The notes under the pieces are model-generated. The model saw only the letters and a program-made list of their open reading frames with translations, was not told the DNA's origin and ran no database searches. From Diplocarpon mali (taxonomy: Eukaryota; Ascomycota; Leotiomycetes; Helotiales; Drepanopezizaceae): 64,000 nt of DNA. Below are positions 23,669 through 35,499 of this stretch, one piece after another. A program made the translations under genes and the position numbers. The number at the start of each line of letters is the position of its first letter. The first letter of the stretch is position 1. The stretch spans positions 124,001 through 188,000 of the forward strand of contig JAENRP010000048.1 of NCBI GenBank assembly GCA_024741835.1, written 5' to 3'.

Positions 23669-24870
23669 TCAATCGAGAGAAAGCCTCATAACAACGGGGG
23701 CGTTGTAGGCTAACATGCTCGGCTCGTAGGACATCAAGCTCTCAGCCTTTCCATTTGGCATGAGATAAATTTTCAGCCCTATACCAAAGTTATGATAGCA
23801 AATAATCGAATTGACAACGGTCAAGAACAGCAACACGGTGCTGGCGCCTGCAAGAATATTGAGCATCGTTTAGCCTTCCTCGTACATGAAGTAGAATTCT
23901 CTCCACGTGTACATAATGACTATTTTATAGATAAGATATCCCAGAGCGGCGAGGTGCGTTGCCTGCTATCTGTTAGCTGGCACGCAGAAGTACACGGGCA
24001 ACTTGGACGTACGATGGTGAAGACCGTCCCGGGCTTGATCTCTCGCGCAGTCCAGACATGAGAGAGGACGAGAACCGCGATAATGGCTGGGACTGCGCAC
24101 AGGGTGGCGATAAACTCAACTCCTCCGAGTACCAGGACTTAAGCTACGAGCTGCGCTATCCATCCAATAATGAAGAAAAAATCGACTTTCAACAGCAGAA
24201 TGTAGACCTAGAATCATCAACACCAGAAGCAACTGAGTGAAAGAGACACGGGAGAATTGACCTGGTACGCAACAAATCTCCTCTTCATTTCTGGATTACC
24301 GGCAATAGCTCTGTAAACATCCCACTCGAGCTCCTTGTGAATCTCCCACGCCAGGCCAGCCATCAATAGCGTGAACGCTCCAACGATACACGGGACAATT
24401 ATCAGAACGGTGTTCACATCAGCCCACATATTCAAGCTTAAATCCACGAGCGGTTGGCCTAGTGCGTCGCACGAACCGGAGATACTAGTGATACTGGTGT
24501 GTATTTTCCCAGACTGGATAGCTGAATAGACAACGAGACCGACGTTGAGGGCGCAAGCTACAGCTGCCTGGACAGAAGATCGGCGACGGAGGCCGTCGTA
24601 TACGAAGGCGAGGGAATACCAGGACGCGAAGACCAGGAGGACAAGAAACGTTGGTATTACTCTAGAGGCTGGGGCTTGGCCTGCGTTGGGCCGGAGGAAG
24701 ACCTGCCATTTCCCAAGATGTAACTGTTTGTCTTAACATTGCGGACTTTCGGCGGAGCAAGAGTGATTTACGCTTCGAGAACTATTACCATCGTGGCTTG
24801 GAGGATAGCCGTGAGCAGGAATACTCGTGTACAGGAAGTGCGTGGCCAATTCGCAGGCCTAGTATTCGAG
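23669..24870 (-). pseudogene. Multi-pass membrane protein gene with two premature TAA stops
   Basis: Minus-strand exons can be joined in phase: about 24859-24789, 24723-24262, 24207-24013 and 23962-23669. The protein has about seven hydrophobic segments (such as FLVLLVFASWYSLAFVYDGL, NTVLIIVPCIVGAFTLLMAG, VDFFFIIGWIAQLVA and ASTVLLFLTVVNSIICYHNF) and the block MYTWREFYFMY. It resembles a family of fungal integral membrane proteins of unknown function. Two in-frame TAA codons, at 24141-24139 and 23872-23870, break the reading. Each is explained by CAA to TAA, the CpA-to-TpA change favoured by RIP. All splice phases remain intact and no indel is needed, so the damage looks recent or mild. The 5' exon and true start are not resolved. 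Confidence 0.65.
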
Positions 24871-27699
24871 TTAAAGTAAATTGTAAGAATATATGCCGAG
24901 GTGAAGAATTAAAGAGTCTGGATATCTGACGATTCATAGGTGAATGAAAATAAATGACGCTCAGAGGGCATCTATGAGGTGATGTTGAGAAACGTAATGT
25001 GCGAGTGGCGACTACGTCAGTTATACAAGAGATTCTCTCAGTTGGGAGCTAGAGAGGCTAGAGAGAGGGGTTTACGCTAGTCTCCCTCACGGGCTTGGTA
25101 CATGAGGACAGCTGACGAAGACTTGGACAGAAAGAAAAATCCTCCAGATGTTTCAATCGGATTTTCATGCTATATCATGGAACTGCTTTAAATCTTCAAT
25201 AACAGGTAGATTGATACAGAATGGAGATTTTGGTGGAACTTTATGTTGAGGTTGTTGAAGTTTACGCCTATGGTAAAATTTCTCGCTTAAGGCTAAATAA
25301 AGCCCCCCTTTACAAACGAAGCGCCATCGATAAAGCCTCATCCAATGATGTGAAAAGTCTATTCGGGTGCGCTATGTACCAAGAATTTGTGTTATCTCAC
25401 AGCTTGTGCTATCTGTCAGTATCCCCGCGATGAATCGAGAATTTAAGATTGATATCGTTCCACATGGCTCAGCCTGGATTCATCGCTAATTATCGTAACT
25501 ATTTTGCTCTCTTTGCTAGAGGCATGGACCCCTGAGTGGTGAAAATTATCTCATTCTCATATTAATTACTACCGAGATATTCGAGCCTCTCTATTTTGTT
25601 CTTCCTAAAGTATTCAAGATCGGTATTTGCTCTATGCCGACCAAATCCAAGTCCATCTTGTCTTGCGGCGCTGGTCGCGAAAGGGGCTCTCCCTCTCTCT
25701 TCAGCACCTTCAAATCAAACTCGCAAGCATGAAATAATTTTGCTATGAGAACTATCATCTTTCAGGAGTTCATATAGGGTCTTGAATAGGAAACCGAAAA
25801 GAGCTCATGATGCGTGCTCATACCAAATATCCGGTACGTCGCAGCACCGAAGACGAGGCTTTACGGCAGAAAACATCTTCTGCACCCTCTACTAGCTTTG
25901 GATATCTGTATAATCAGCACAATGATCTAATCTAGATAGGCCAGTAGACTGTAATATATGAAGTAAGTTGGCGTAAATGGTAGGAAGCATACGTAATACT
26001 AAAGCAAGCTTAGGAGTGTTATACATAAAGGCAGCAATTAATAATCACGAAATCCCTATTCCAAGGTTAAAGATAACATAGTATTAGTAGTTTAAGCTAT
26101 GAGAAGAGGCGTAATAAGAAAATATAGACCTAGGGTAGAGAGCACTTAGAGAATACAGGTGGCTTACTGACTGGGCGATAGCTAGTTAAATGATTCTGCC
26201 AAAATTGATTATTCTGTTAAATATATATATTTACTTAGTATAGGTAGTATACTCACTGCGTGCAGTTTTTGAGCAGCTAATCAGAGACGCTTGTATAAAA
26301 AGTTCAAATCTATTTCCTTTCGAACGCACTGAGTCGATTTAGAGGAGAGGGTACCTCTTTAGAAGGAAAAGAACCAGCTCTACCTTAATATAAGCTCTAA
26401 GCTCGCTTTGATAAGATTCGTATGCAAGCCTCTCACGGAAGCTAGCACTCGGGCTTCAAAAGGGATCCCCTTTTGTGGGAAGTCCAGCGACAACAGCGAT
26501 ACATCGTTAGCTCAAGTACCCTTCCTGGTGGTAACATCGCCACATGCCACACCTCTCACTTTCCCGAGATCTCGGTATCTACCATACTTTCCCAAAGAAC
26601 GACATCCCCAAAACAAAAACCTAAATAGGCGATACGTTACAAAACAGACGCATCAACTTGTGATATGAAAAGACATGTGAGGATACAAAGCGTTATATAA
26701 ACTGAATATCCATTATCCATCCCAAGTTATCGGAAATCGCTGTACAGCGTGCTGCATATCACCTCGCGTTCTCACCTGCCAGGTTTCGCTATTGTCGTCC
26801 CCAAATCCCGAGCCCCTGAGATTAAGCGAGGCGCCTCATAGCCGCGTCCTAAATTGCCAAACGATCCCAAGGACCATTCTATCCGAGTCCGCGCAGACCC
26901 TTTCATATTGATATACAAACTACTACAATTAGTCTCTGAATCTGCTGCTGTCAATTTCTTTTCCCTTCCTCTTCGTTACGAAGGATTTCGCCGTACCCCG
27001 GCGTTGAACTCCAGACAGCACCGAATATACCATCAAGCTTCAGAAACACCGTCGAAATACTCGGCAAGCCGACCATGAAGAAAAGCTCCGCCTTGGAATC
27101 TTCTGTTATTCCCCTCTCGCTTTGCATTAGAATTATGGCGTATGTGTTTCACAGCCCAACCTCGGGTGGTTAATGAGAACATCCTTCGGAACAGCCATCT
27201 TACTTTGCACTGCGTTGGCTGTAAGATCCTACTGAGCACCTCACGAGCTATAGAAAAGTTGGTGAAATCTCACAAAGACATTGCAGAAGACGACTAGCTC
27301 AGGAGTACAAGCGATGAAAGTCGACATGACTTCAGTGACGTCTCTCCAGCGGTGTAAAATCAAACACAAAAATCACAGACGACATAGCGAGACTAGAGTC
27401 TTAGTAGCCGTAGCTTGTCGAGTATAAAATCTAATTTTCCTGCGTCCATTAGCGGGGAGCAAATCAAAACACACGTGATCTCCCACTTTTGGATTCAAAT
27501 TTTGACTTGATAGCAATCTTCGGCAGGCGAGTCTTTCGAAATAAACATATTGTGCTTTCCCATGAAGGATATGGTATATAAGTTTGTCGAAAATTTCTCT
27601 TGAATTATTGAAAAATATCCCTGACCTATCTCGGCCTCTCCTATCTCGCCGCACATCGCACTTACTCAGCGCTTTTAGAATCTGCATAAATCTACAAAG
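24871..27699. other. AT-rich intergenic region with no confident gene
   Basis: About 2.8 kb lie between the broken membrane-protein gene and the 2-hydroxyacid oxidase gene. The part at 25.9-26.4 kb is rich in TA-type dinucleotides and stop codons in all frames, like RIP-affected relic DNA, but has no recognisable element. Several 60-90 codon frames lack support. Confidence 0.5.
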
Positions 27700-28965
27700 A
27701 TGGGCCATAAATCAGTACCCCCAGACACGACCAGCGAAGTCATCCTCAGCATCGAGGACCTCCAAACTGCAGCCTCGAAAAGACTTTCAACTCGAGCACG
27801 AGGTCTGTCTCCCTCATTTCGCTGCTTTTGACCCCCCGTCCCTAATGCCAGCCCCAGAGTTCTTCAACTCGGGCTCCACAGCCCAGGTAACCGTCCGAGA
27901 AAACAGCACCGCCTTCTCTAAATACCGGCTGCGTCCCCGCGTGCTCAGAGATGTCTCGCAGTCCAGCACCGCGACCACAATCCTCGGCAGAGAAATCTCT
28001 CTCCCTCTGGGAATCTCGCCGGCCGGGCTGCAAGGTATGGCGCACCCGGACGGTGAGCTGGCTACCGGCCGCGCTTGTGCGTTGAGAGGCATCCCCATGG
28101 GCGTATCCTCCTTCGCAAACTACGGCGTTGAAGACATCGTCTTGGCTGGCCTCTCCGCCTCCGCATCCCCAGGCCCCTTACACGTACTGCAACTCTACAC
28201 GATGAAAGACCGATCTCTCCAAGAACGCATTATTCGAAGGGCTGAGAAAGCCGGCTGCGCAGCCATCTTCCTCACCGCCGACAGTGCTGTGCTTGGGGTG
28301 CGGTACAACGAGTGGCGCAATGATTTCCGCACCCCTGTCGGCTTGTCGTATCCTATGCTAGAGAAGAGCAGTGAAGAGATGCAGATGCAGACGCATGACA
28401 GTGGGTTTTTGAGCTTGAATTCGGATAGCCATAGCTGGGCCGAGGAGATCCCGTGGTTAAGGGCCAGAACCACGATGCAGATTTGGATCAAGGGAGTGTT
28501 GACGGCAGAGGACGTACTGCTGGCGAAAGAATTTGGGTGTGATGGCGTTATTGTGAGCAATCATGGCGGGAGGCAGTTGGATGGGAGTCCCGCGACGATC
28601 GATGTTCTGGCGGAGTGTGTGAACGCTGCTGCGGGCGAAATCAGAGTACATATTGATGGCGGGTTTAGAAGTGGTGCGGATATCTTCAAAGCTATCGCGT
28701 TAGGAGCAGAGTGTTGCTGGGTTGGTCGTCCTGCGATTTGGGGGCTTGCAGTACGTCCCTCTCGTTGCTTACAAATCCCCGTAAAGTAGCTAGCTAACCG
28801 CTGCGTGTGTAGTATGATGGTCAGAAGGGCGTCGAGAAAGCAGTTGAGATCTTGCATGATGAGTTCAGACGTTGTATGATGCTGACCGGTTGTAAAACCG
28901 TGGCGGAGATTTCGAAAGCTTCCCTCGGCATCATGAAGACTGATGGACCTCTTGCACGGCTTTGA
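27700..28965 (+). CDS. FMN-dependent 2-hydroxyacid oxidase/dehydrogenase
   Basis: Three exons (27700-27802, 27858-28750, 28813-28965) give 382 residues. The family oxidises L-2-hydroxyacids such as lactate or glycolate to 2-oxoacids with FMN. The single alpha/beta-barrel domain runs the whole length, from DLQTAASKRLSTRAREFFNS near residue 20 to the C-terminus. The family signature is SNHGGRQLDG (residues 268-277), with H270 as the catalytic base, and the phosphate-binding end is HIDGGFRSGADIFKA then LGAECCWVGRP. There is no cytochrome b5 domain and no mitochondrial presequence, so it is not a flavocytochrome b2. The last residues, ARL, fit the PTS1 consensus, suggesting a peroxisomal oxidase. 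The substrate is not decidable from sequence. Confidence 0.9.
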
Positions 28966-29240
28966 AATGGCCCTTTTGAATGTTATGGCGAAGTCTTGGA
29001 GGATGGCGAACAAGCTAAACGAAAGAGGTAGATGCCACTGGACAGATAGAATGCGGTACGGGGGCAAATATAGATTAAGTAAAAATATATCCCATATCAT
29101 TAATGTTGAAATTCTAACGTCTACTTGATTATAGATATTTCCAGTCTTTCTTTTCATTAGCATTGTCGTCCATCATGAATTAGACAATCATCATCAGTAC
29201 CATGAAGAACCAATCGAGATCCATGGACTTTACGGCCGCA

Positions 29241-30851
29241 TCATATTGACATCATAGCAACCTCTTCCGGTGTGTTGGTTTCGGGATTGGATCCGCTGGG
29301 GATTTCACCTACTAGCTCTTCTGTCGGCGATTGAAGGGTCTTTTCCCACTCTTTCATGAGGGTCGACATGGTTCGTTGCAAGTTACCCTTCAATGCATTG
29401 GGGCTTAGATTGTCAAGTGCGGGCCATTGAATGTCGATGCGTTTTGGTGGCGTGGTTTCTTGGTCCCTCTGGATGATTCTAGCAGTGTCAGTTCTGATGA
29501 ATGGTGGCAAGGCGGATGTCGGAACGTACTTGACGCCTGCGTCGTCTTTATCACGCAAAGGCGTAGCCGGGTTCGAAACTGTTGTGCTTCCACTCCATCG
29601 AGGAGATGTCGGTGCCGGCAAATCCCAAACCGGCCAGTCGTCATCGAGGTCGTCTAGGGGTGGCGCTGCCATAGACAAAGGGCGAGCTTTTTTTACAGTA
29701 GAAGGTGACCTCGCTCTGGGGCGTACCAGCTCTTCTGGCTCGTCCGAAAGATCCACCAAAAGGGGGCGGGTTCCAGTCAAAGTCTCCCAGGTTCTTGGTG
29801 ACATAGATCTGGGTAATTGACCGGGCGTGCTGCGGTCGTCGCTTCGCATACTGCTCTTACTATCCTTCCTGACCTGTGCATGAGGCGCGGGGTCTACAGT
29901 TGTTCTGCTTGTAGTGCCGTTGACCGCCTCATCTCCTACAGTGGCTTGGCGGAGATCCTCTAGGAACGTCAACATCCCAGACTTGAGGTCCTCCGCAAGT
30001 TGCTTCGCGCCGAGAGGGACACCGATCTGATAAGAATGCCGGGCGTTTGCGCGGCTGGGAGGTATGCGCCTGAGGCCTTGGCTCGTTTCCGGAATGTTCG
30101 CGGTACTGGAGAGTCCGCTGCTCTCTGCCGAGGTTTCGAGGACTGGGGGGAACGTTTGAGGCTGGTGGAAATTGGATCGTTCGGGGGAAAGCAGGGAAAG
30201 AGTTCTCGTGTGCGCCCCCGAGAACTTTCTGCGCGAATCTTTAGGCAGGTTGAGGGTGTTCAGTAGGGCTCTCCGTCGGTCAAGCTCTGAGCTCTGTCGA
30301 GGCACAGTCGATGGATCCTCCGCGTTACCATCTCCCGTGGCGACAGTCTGTAAGGGTTCGACGTGTCGTATTTCTGCCTTCTTCTTGGTGGCCTCGTGCC
30401 TGGCATATTGTTTCTTCAGAGTCTTCAATTCTTCTTCGGCTTTGACGAGCTCCTCTTTTAATTCCAACACCTTCCGCTCCTGCCCAGCGAGTGCTACCAG
30501 GAATTTACTGTGGTCCTCCGAGGAAGGCTGTGCTATCTCGACAGGAGTCAGGGGGAACGAGGGTACGTTCGAGGAAGTGGGCGTTGCTCTGGCAGATTCG
30601 TTGCTGCTGATGCTTGTTGCGACCGGGAAGCTCAAAGATAATCGATTCGGCCGGCGGGGTGTGTAAGACAGTGCTCGGGTATGCCTCAAAGATGTTCGAG
30701 ACGACGGTGACATTGCAAAATGGGCTCTGTTGGGGGAATTTCCGATGTGCGGGCTGGGGAGGGCTGCGGGTGGGCTTGTTTCCCCTGTTTGCAGGATCGT
30801 CTCGATCGACGAGCGACTAACTGATGATCTTCGGCGCTGGCTGGATGCCAT
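29241..30851 (-). CDS. DUF4048-like coiled-coil protein
   Basis: One uninterrupted minus-strand frame of 536 residues from the ATG at 30851, chosen because the sequence after it (MASSQRRRSSVSRSS) begins the conserved polar region while the 68 residues upstream look like read-through of the leader. A coiled coil lies about residues 118-163 (KFLVALAGQERKVLELKEEL onwards). The rest is Ser/Pro/Arg-rich, with a conserved-looking C-terminal part: PVWDLPAPTSPRW, then an acidic-tailed helix around LMKEWEKTLQSP. This arrangement resembles fungal DUF4048 proteins, whose function is not known. The gene converges on the 2-hydroxyacid oxidase gene, with about 275 bp between stops. Confidence 0.75.
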   Translation of the reverse strand: MASSQRRRSSVSRSSIETILQTGETSPPAALPSPHIGNSPNRAHFAMSPSSRTSLRHTRALSYTPRRPNRLSLSFPVATSISSNESARATPTSSNVPSFPLTPVEIAQPSSEDHSKFLVALAGQERKVLELKEELVKAEEELKTLKKQYARHEATKKKAEIRHVEPLQTVATGDGNAEDPSTVPRQSSELDRRRALLNTLNLPKDSRRKFSGAHTRTLSLLSPERSNFHQPQTFPPVLETSAESSGLSSTANIPETSQGLRRIPPSRANARHSYQIGVPLGAKQLAEDLKSGMLTFLEDLRQATVGDEAVNGTTSRTTVDPAPHAQVRKDSKSSMRSDDRSTPGQLPRSMSPRTWETLTGTRPLLVDLSDEPEELVRPRARSPSTVKKARPLSMAAPPLDDLDDDWPVWDLPAPTSPRWSGSTTVSNPATPLRDKDDAGVKYVPTSALPPFIRTDTARIIQRDQETTPPKRIDIQWPALDNLSPNALKGNLQRTMSTLMKEWEKTLQSPTEELVGEIPSGSNPETNTPEEVAMMSI

Positions 30852-32097
30852 GATGCATATCGCACTCGGAGTGAGCTGTGAAGCCTCGCGTTCCAGGACG
30901 GAGGCGAATCTGGTGGTTCGTTGTGCGAGGGTGATCCAGAATAGAAGTCGTCGTTTGCGGAGGAGGGTTCTTTGTTTAAAGTCAACAAAACAATGCGCAC
31001 CGCCGAGGGAAATCAATAAATAATAACAAGACGCTGGGCCGAATGCGGCACTCATATAGGCATAATATGTTCAAGAATAGCAGGGCAGAGTTGTCCGGTG
31101 CAAATGAGGGGATTCCGACCGTACCTGGCCGCGAGGGATCAATAAACTTGAGATTCTATTCAGGAGAAGGAATCGAAATGTTGGCAGGTGAGCAGGAAAT
31201 GATGGCCGCCCCTGACCGACCCATTTAAAGTTCGCTGGGCCTGAGCCCGGAAGAGGCTTAGTGCAGACCCAGTGACAAATAGTGTCACGGGATCGCGCGT
31301 TCTTTGATCTCAGACGACACGTCGACCTCGAGAGCCCACCTCGGCACGCGCGTCACCCCTTCATTACCGCAACATCTGCATCTGCATTCCGTACTCCTCT
31401 GATCCTAAGAAACACACCGTGCCTGCGAGTCCCAGCCAAGTGGAAATATTAGGATCCTTGGAGAATCTCTGGGACAAGAAGATGCACAAAAAGGAATATT
31501 TGTCCTGATATGACAATAAAAATACGCTCTTGCTTCACGTTGGCTGTCTGAGCTCCCTCCGGGCAACGGGGAGAATCAGTCGTGCTCAGGCTCAAAGACG
31601 CAGGTTCAGATCTACGTAACAAACACCAGCCGGACTGGAGTAAAGACTCACCACCTTATATTTAAGCACTGGAGCATCAGTCCCGGCTCCCTGGAAAGGC
31701 TATCAGATTCTACGAAACATTCGAGGATCGGTGGACCCGTCCTCCATGGCCGGTCTTACGGCAGATCAGGGAATTTTCCTGCAGTATTGAAAGTATCAGC
31801 AACGGCACGAAACGGTTGCAGAGACTGCATGTCTATCATTTCGCCCATATCACTGATCAGGTTACCTTCCCTCGATCTCCAGCTTTCCTCCTCTCCAGGG
31901 CAATACCCTTCGCCCAAACTTGCGATATTCCACATTTATTCAAATCGGCACTGACTGGAGGAGACCTTCTCGAAAGTACCGTGGTAGCGTCAAGTATTCG
32001 GGTCGATTGTCTTGGGAAACTTCTTCTGCCTGAAATCGATTCGAAGAAATTTTCAACCTCCCGCTAATTTCGCTATCACTTCTTCGGAACACCCGCC
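30852..32097. other. Divergent intergenic region (DUF4048-like and ligase-like genes)
   Basis: About 1.25 kb between two divergent starts, presumably both promoters. No RNA gene or coding frame with support was seen. Confidence 0.5.
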
Positions 32098-33925
32098 ATG
32101 GGGTTCCCTTTTTCCTACATCTGCGACCTCTTAGATGCCTTGGAGAAGATACACGTGCGTGAAATACGGCTCTTGCCAAAAGTTCGGGAAAGCCGTACTA
32201 GGGACACTATTGTGGACTGGTTCCGGAGGCACAAATGGAGAATCGACTCCTACGATACGGACAGCCACGCCGTCCTGATGATGTTGCGGCCCGAGAGGCA
32301 GATTGACCGAGAATACGGACTGGAGAACTTGGTACCAACCCTTGGAAAGATATTCAACATGCCTTTTGCGAGTTACGAGCGACTCAAGCAAGATACTCCC
32401 TTTCACGGTGATTTGGGGTCTCGTCTATGTCAGGTCATGGCGGTTATGCGCATTGTGAGTTGTCTCCCTGTGCTTCTGCGAATGCATAGCTCTAGTGATC
32501 AGATCCGGATTCTGCGCACTCCTTCAACGAGCTTTGTGACTCTGCATGGATAAGACGAGGCTCTTTTGTTCTATTTGACTTGTAGCCCTAGAACTCTACT
32601 TATATCAGCCTTAGAGCCCGCAAATATTTACAAACGGCCAGATCACTGCCGACAAGATCGACCAGACGCTTCTCCGCATCGCCAGCTACAACAGTGGTTC
32701 CTCAGAGGCTGTTCGAAGCCTCGCCGAGCTGGGAAAGAAAGCGCCCAGCAAGTACTCTTTATTAGAGGAGCTGTACAATCATCTGCAGCCAGGAGAGGCG
32801 AAATGGTTGACTCGGATTATCCAGAAAGACCTTGGCGAGGTCACTCTTCCTGTTACATTCGACCTCGGAGGCCAATTCTCAGGCTTGCCAAACATCTTCA
32901 AGGTCTCTGTACAGTTTCCTTCGCCCGGACCTGTCGCTCTTCGGGGCGAAGGCTCGAGAATTACAACTGGTGAATCTTCGGCCGAGCTTTCGCACCTCTT
33001 GCCAACACCGCCTATGTCTTCTTGTTTGCTGCCAGCACATGATACTTCAGTTATCATGGCGAAGCCTGCGCCTCGGTATCGCGTCACCTTGGATCCCACA
33101 ACTTCCCAACTTGCTGCTCCGGTCAAGATACATACGATATCTACGCCCACAGCTTCATCTCCTATCCGGTCTTCGACCGCAAAGCTAACAGCAGAACTCG
33201 AGATCCAGGCACCTTCCACACCGGCGAAATCCTTTCCCCTCCCGTGCTTAACACCCACCAAATCCAGATGCGTTGTTACCAACAGCTGCATACGAAGACC
33301 ATCGTCGGCATCGATTACGGCTGCCCCGAGCCTTGGTGACTTGAAACGGCCAAACCAGCTAGTGGCACCCGCAAGATCTGCTCCGAGTCTAATACCGGCC
33401 AACGTCTCCGCAGGCCCTAGTCAGCGTTGCCAGCCAGCCTCAACGAACACGCAGAATGACTCTGCAGCACCACCGACCAGCGAGTCGAGCCAACCGCCAT
33501 CAACACCAGTCCACTTCAGCACGGGCAAATGTACGCACGAGAGTCCTATCTCGAATATGCGCTGCCCCTTCTCGAAGGCCCTCCTCATTCTCTCTCCTTG
33601 CGTAGCGCGCACGCCCTACATCATCGAAAACCTCATCTCCCTCCACGGAGCCCACTTCATCACCTCGCTCTCACACCTCTCGCACGCCTCCGTGCCACGA
33701 CGTACGACTTCTGGGCTGCGCACCCGCAAATTCCTCCTAGTCGAGGTAGAGCGGCCTGAGGAGACGGTGGGATTTTGCAAAAGAGCGGAAAGGAAAGTCA
33801 GGCGGCTGAAGTGGAAATGTGAGAGGGGATATCCAGAAAGAATCCCGATATTCGATTGGAGGGTGCTGGAGGACTTCACGACGGGAGAGGGCCAATGGAT
33901 GAAGCATTTTCAGGGGACGATATAG
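32098..33925 (+). CDS. DNA-ligase-like protein without the adenylation core
   Basis: Two exons (32098-32454 and 32615-33925) joined at phase 0 give about 555 residues. Exon 1 and the first part of exon 2 match the N-terminal DNA-binding domain of the fungal ATP-dependent (LIG4-like) ligase family: MGFPFSYICDLLDALEKIHV, PERQIDREYGLE, then YSLLEELYNHLQPGEAKWLT and RIIQKDLGEVTLPV. The C-terminal 130 residues resemble the tail of the same proteins (LILSPCVARTPYIIENLISL, a BRCT-like block, and IPIFDWRVLEDF). Between them lies a Ser/Thr/Pro-rich linker instead of the nucleotidyltransferase domain: no KxDG active-site lysine motif is present in any frame I read. Relatives are about 850-1000 residues. 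It is either a degenerate copy or a non-catalytic paralogue. The intron acceptor (CCTTAG) is chosen by phase. Confidence 0.6.
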
Positions 33926-35499
33926 GGACTGTGATTCTCCGAGTTTGCGAGCGGGCTTGGTGTGGAGGTCTGTGTCTCGAGACGGCGTTGTGGCTAGCAT
34001 TGTCTGATGCTGCGTTGGACTTGGACCTGGGCGTGGCTCTTGGACAATGGGTTTGGGGTTTGGGGTTTGATTGCCTTGAATGGCAAGGCAAGGTCGGGAG
34101 CATAGTAGCAGCGCTTGACGCGGTACGTTGGATAGGAGAATGTGTGGACTTGGAAGCGGGTTCGGCTACACGCTGACGACGTACCGTACTAGCCAATTGA
34201 TGTCAGTCATCTGCCCGTTCAAGACACAAACGAGATGTTCCAGACTCTCTCTCGCTGACAGGTTGCTATTGAAAATTATCTGATCGTTATACCTCCTAGG
34301 CATATTATATGGAGATTCCTGCTATCTGAATATACACATATACATATATATGTACGTATGTACACACTCTTGTACCCGAGTAAGCTTTGAAATCACGAAG
34401 AGTCGGATCTCGCCCACGCTGGCTACCAAGGCCGCATTTCTGAGCCCTCGCTACCTCTCCACTACCACTCCAACCCGTCAAGCAGCCTCGGAACAGCATA
34501 CACTGGTACGTCTCCCTCCGACTCTCCGAGTCACCCCCGCCAAAAGACGCGCTACTTCCCATGCAAAAGAAACTGCTTGGTGGTACAACACGACGCTTCA
34601 GTGGACGTGTTCTTCGCCTGTGCTCCTCTTCTGTTGTCCTTTGATCCTCCTCGTGTCTTCCTTTTGTTTTAGTCGTTGTGGCGTCTCCGGTATGGAACGG
34701 CCTGTCGGAGCAGTGGGAGCAGCTGGCGGTGGCTCGGCGTCGGGGACATCTCGGGCTTGCAGCGCGCACGTTCTTCCCTCCTCGCTATCATCTCAGCCCA
34801 GAACAGGGCTTCCGTCGGGAGGCTCGTCTGAGCGGCGATAGTAGAACGACTGAAGCCTAGCGAGAGAGAGGGGGGAGGAAAGGAGAGAGGGAAATGAAGA
34901 GGAGGAGAAGAGAGAGGGCGCGACGGCCCTGTCGGGTTGCTTGTCGCTGAGACCGGATCGAGATTGAGATCAAGACTGGCCATTGCGCATCAGCTATGCC
35001 AGTCCATAGAAGAACGTAGTTGAAGAAAACAGAACAGAACAGAAAGCAGGCCCTTCTGCTCTCGACTTATTCCGTATATCCTAGACATACTTACATGAAC
35101 CAGAACATACTCGATGGCAGGATCTCGGCTGTCAATCCCGGGGGAGGATTACCTTGATATCAGGTATCCGAGATCACTTGTCAGATATCTCCGAGCCCCC
35201 CCTTAAGAAAGACGCTGCAATGTCGACCAACCGGGTTGAGCGAGGACTGTAGTTGAGGAGTCGTATGGCAGCGGCCTGATCCGTAACGCCTACCTATCTA
35301 GCAGCGTGATATACAGTATACACAAAACCCGAGCTAGAGCTCTCCAGCTCTTCATCTTGTCCGGACCGCCTCGCAGTGCCAATAGCAAGGACGAAGCGCG
35401 CTTGCGGTACATCATACGAGTCCTCGCCATCTCGCCGAGCTCGCCTGCGACGATTCCCAGGCCCGTGACGGTCCGTCTTCGACTCTCCTTCACGCCCAC
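33926..35499. other. Intergenic region with weak overlapping frames
   Basis: About 1.6 kb between convergent ligase-like and TIM22 genes. A plus-strand frame at 34350-34505, ending at a GTACGT donor, has a Ser/Thr/Arg-rich stretch that could be a mitochondrial presequence (AAFLSPRYLSTTTPTRQA), and a minus-strand frame at 34983-34669 begins MASLDLNLDPVSATS. Neither can be extended to a recognisable protein, so neither is called. Dinucleotide TA/CA sequence lies near 34.33-34.37 kb. Confidence 0.4.

Noticed and set aside
34305..34983. Frames on both strands including a possible mitochondrial presequence
   Set aside because: The presequence-like exon could not be joined in phase to a recognisable mature protein, and the opposite frame is equally open.
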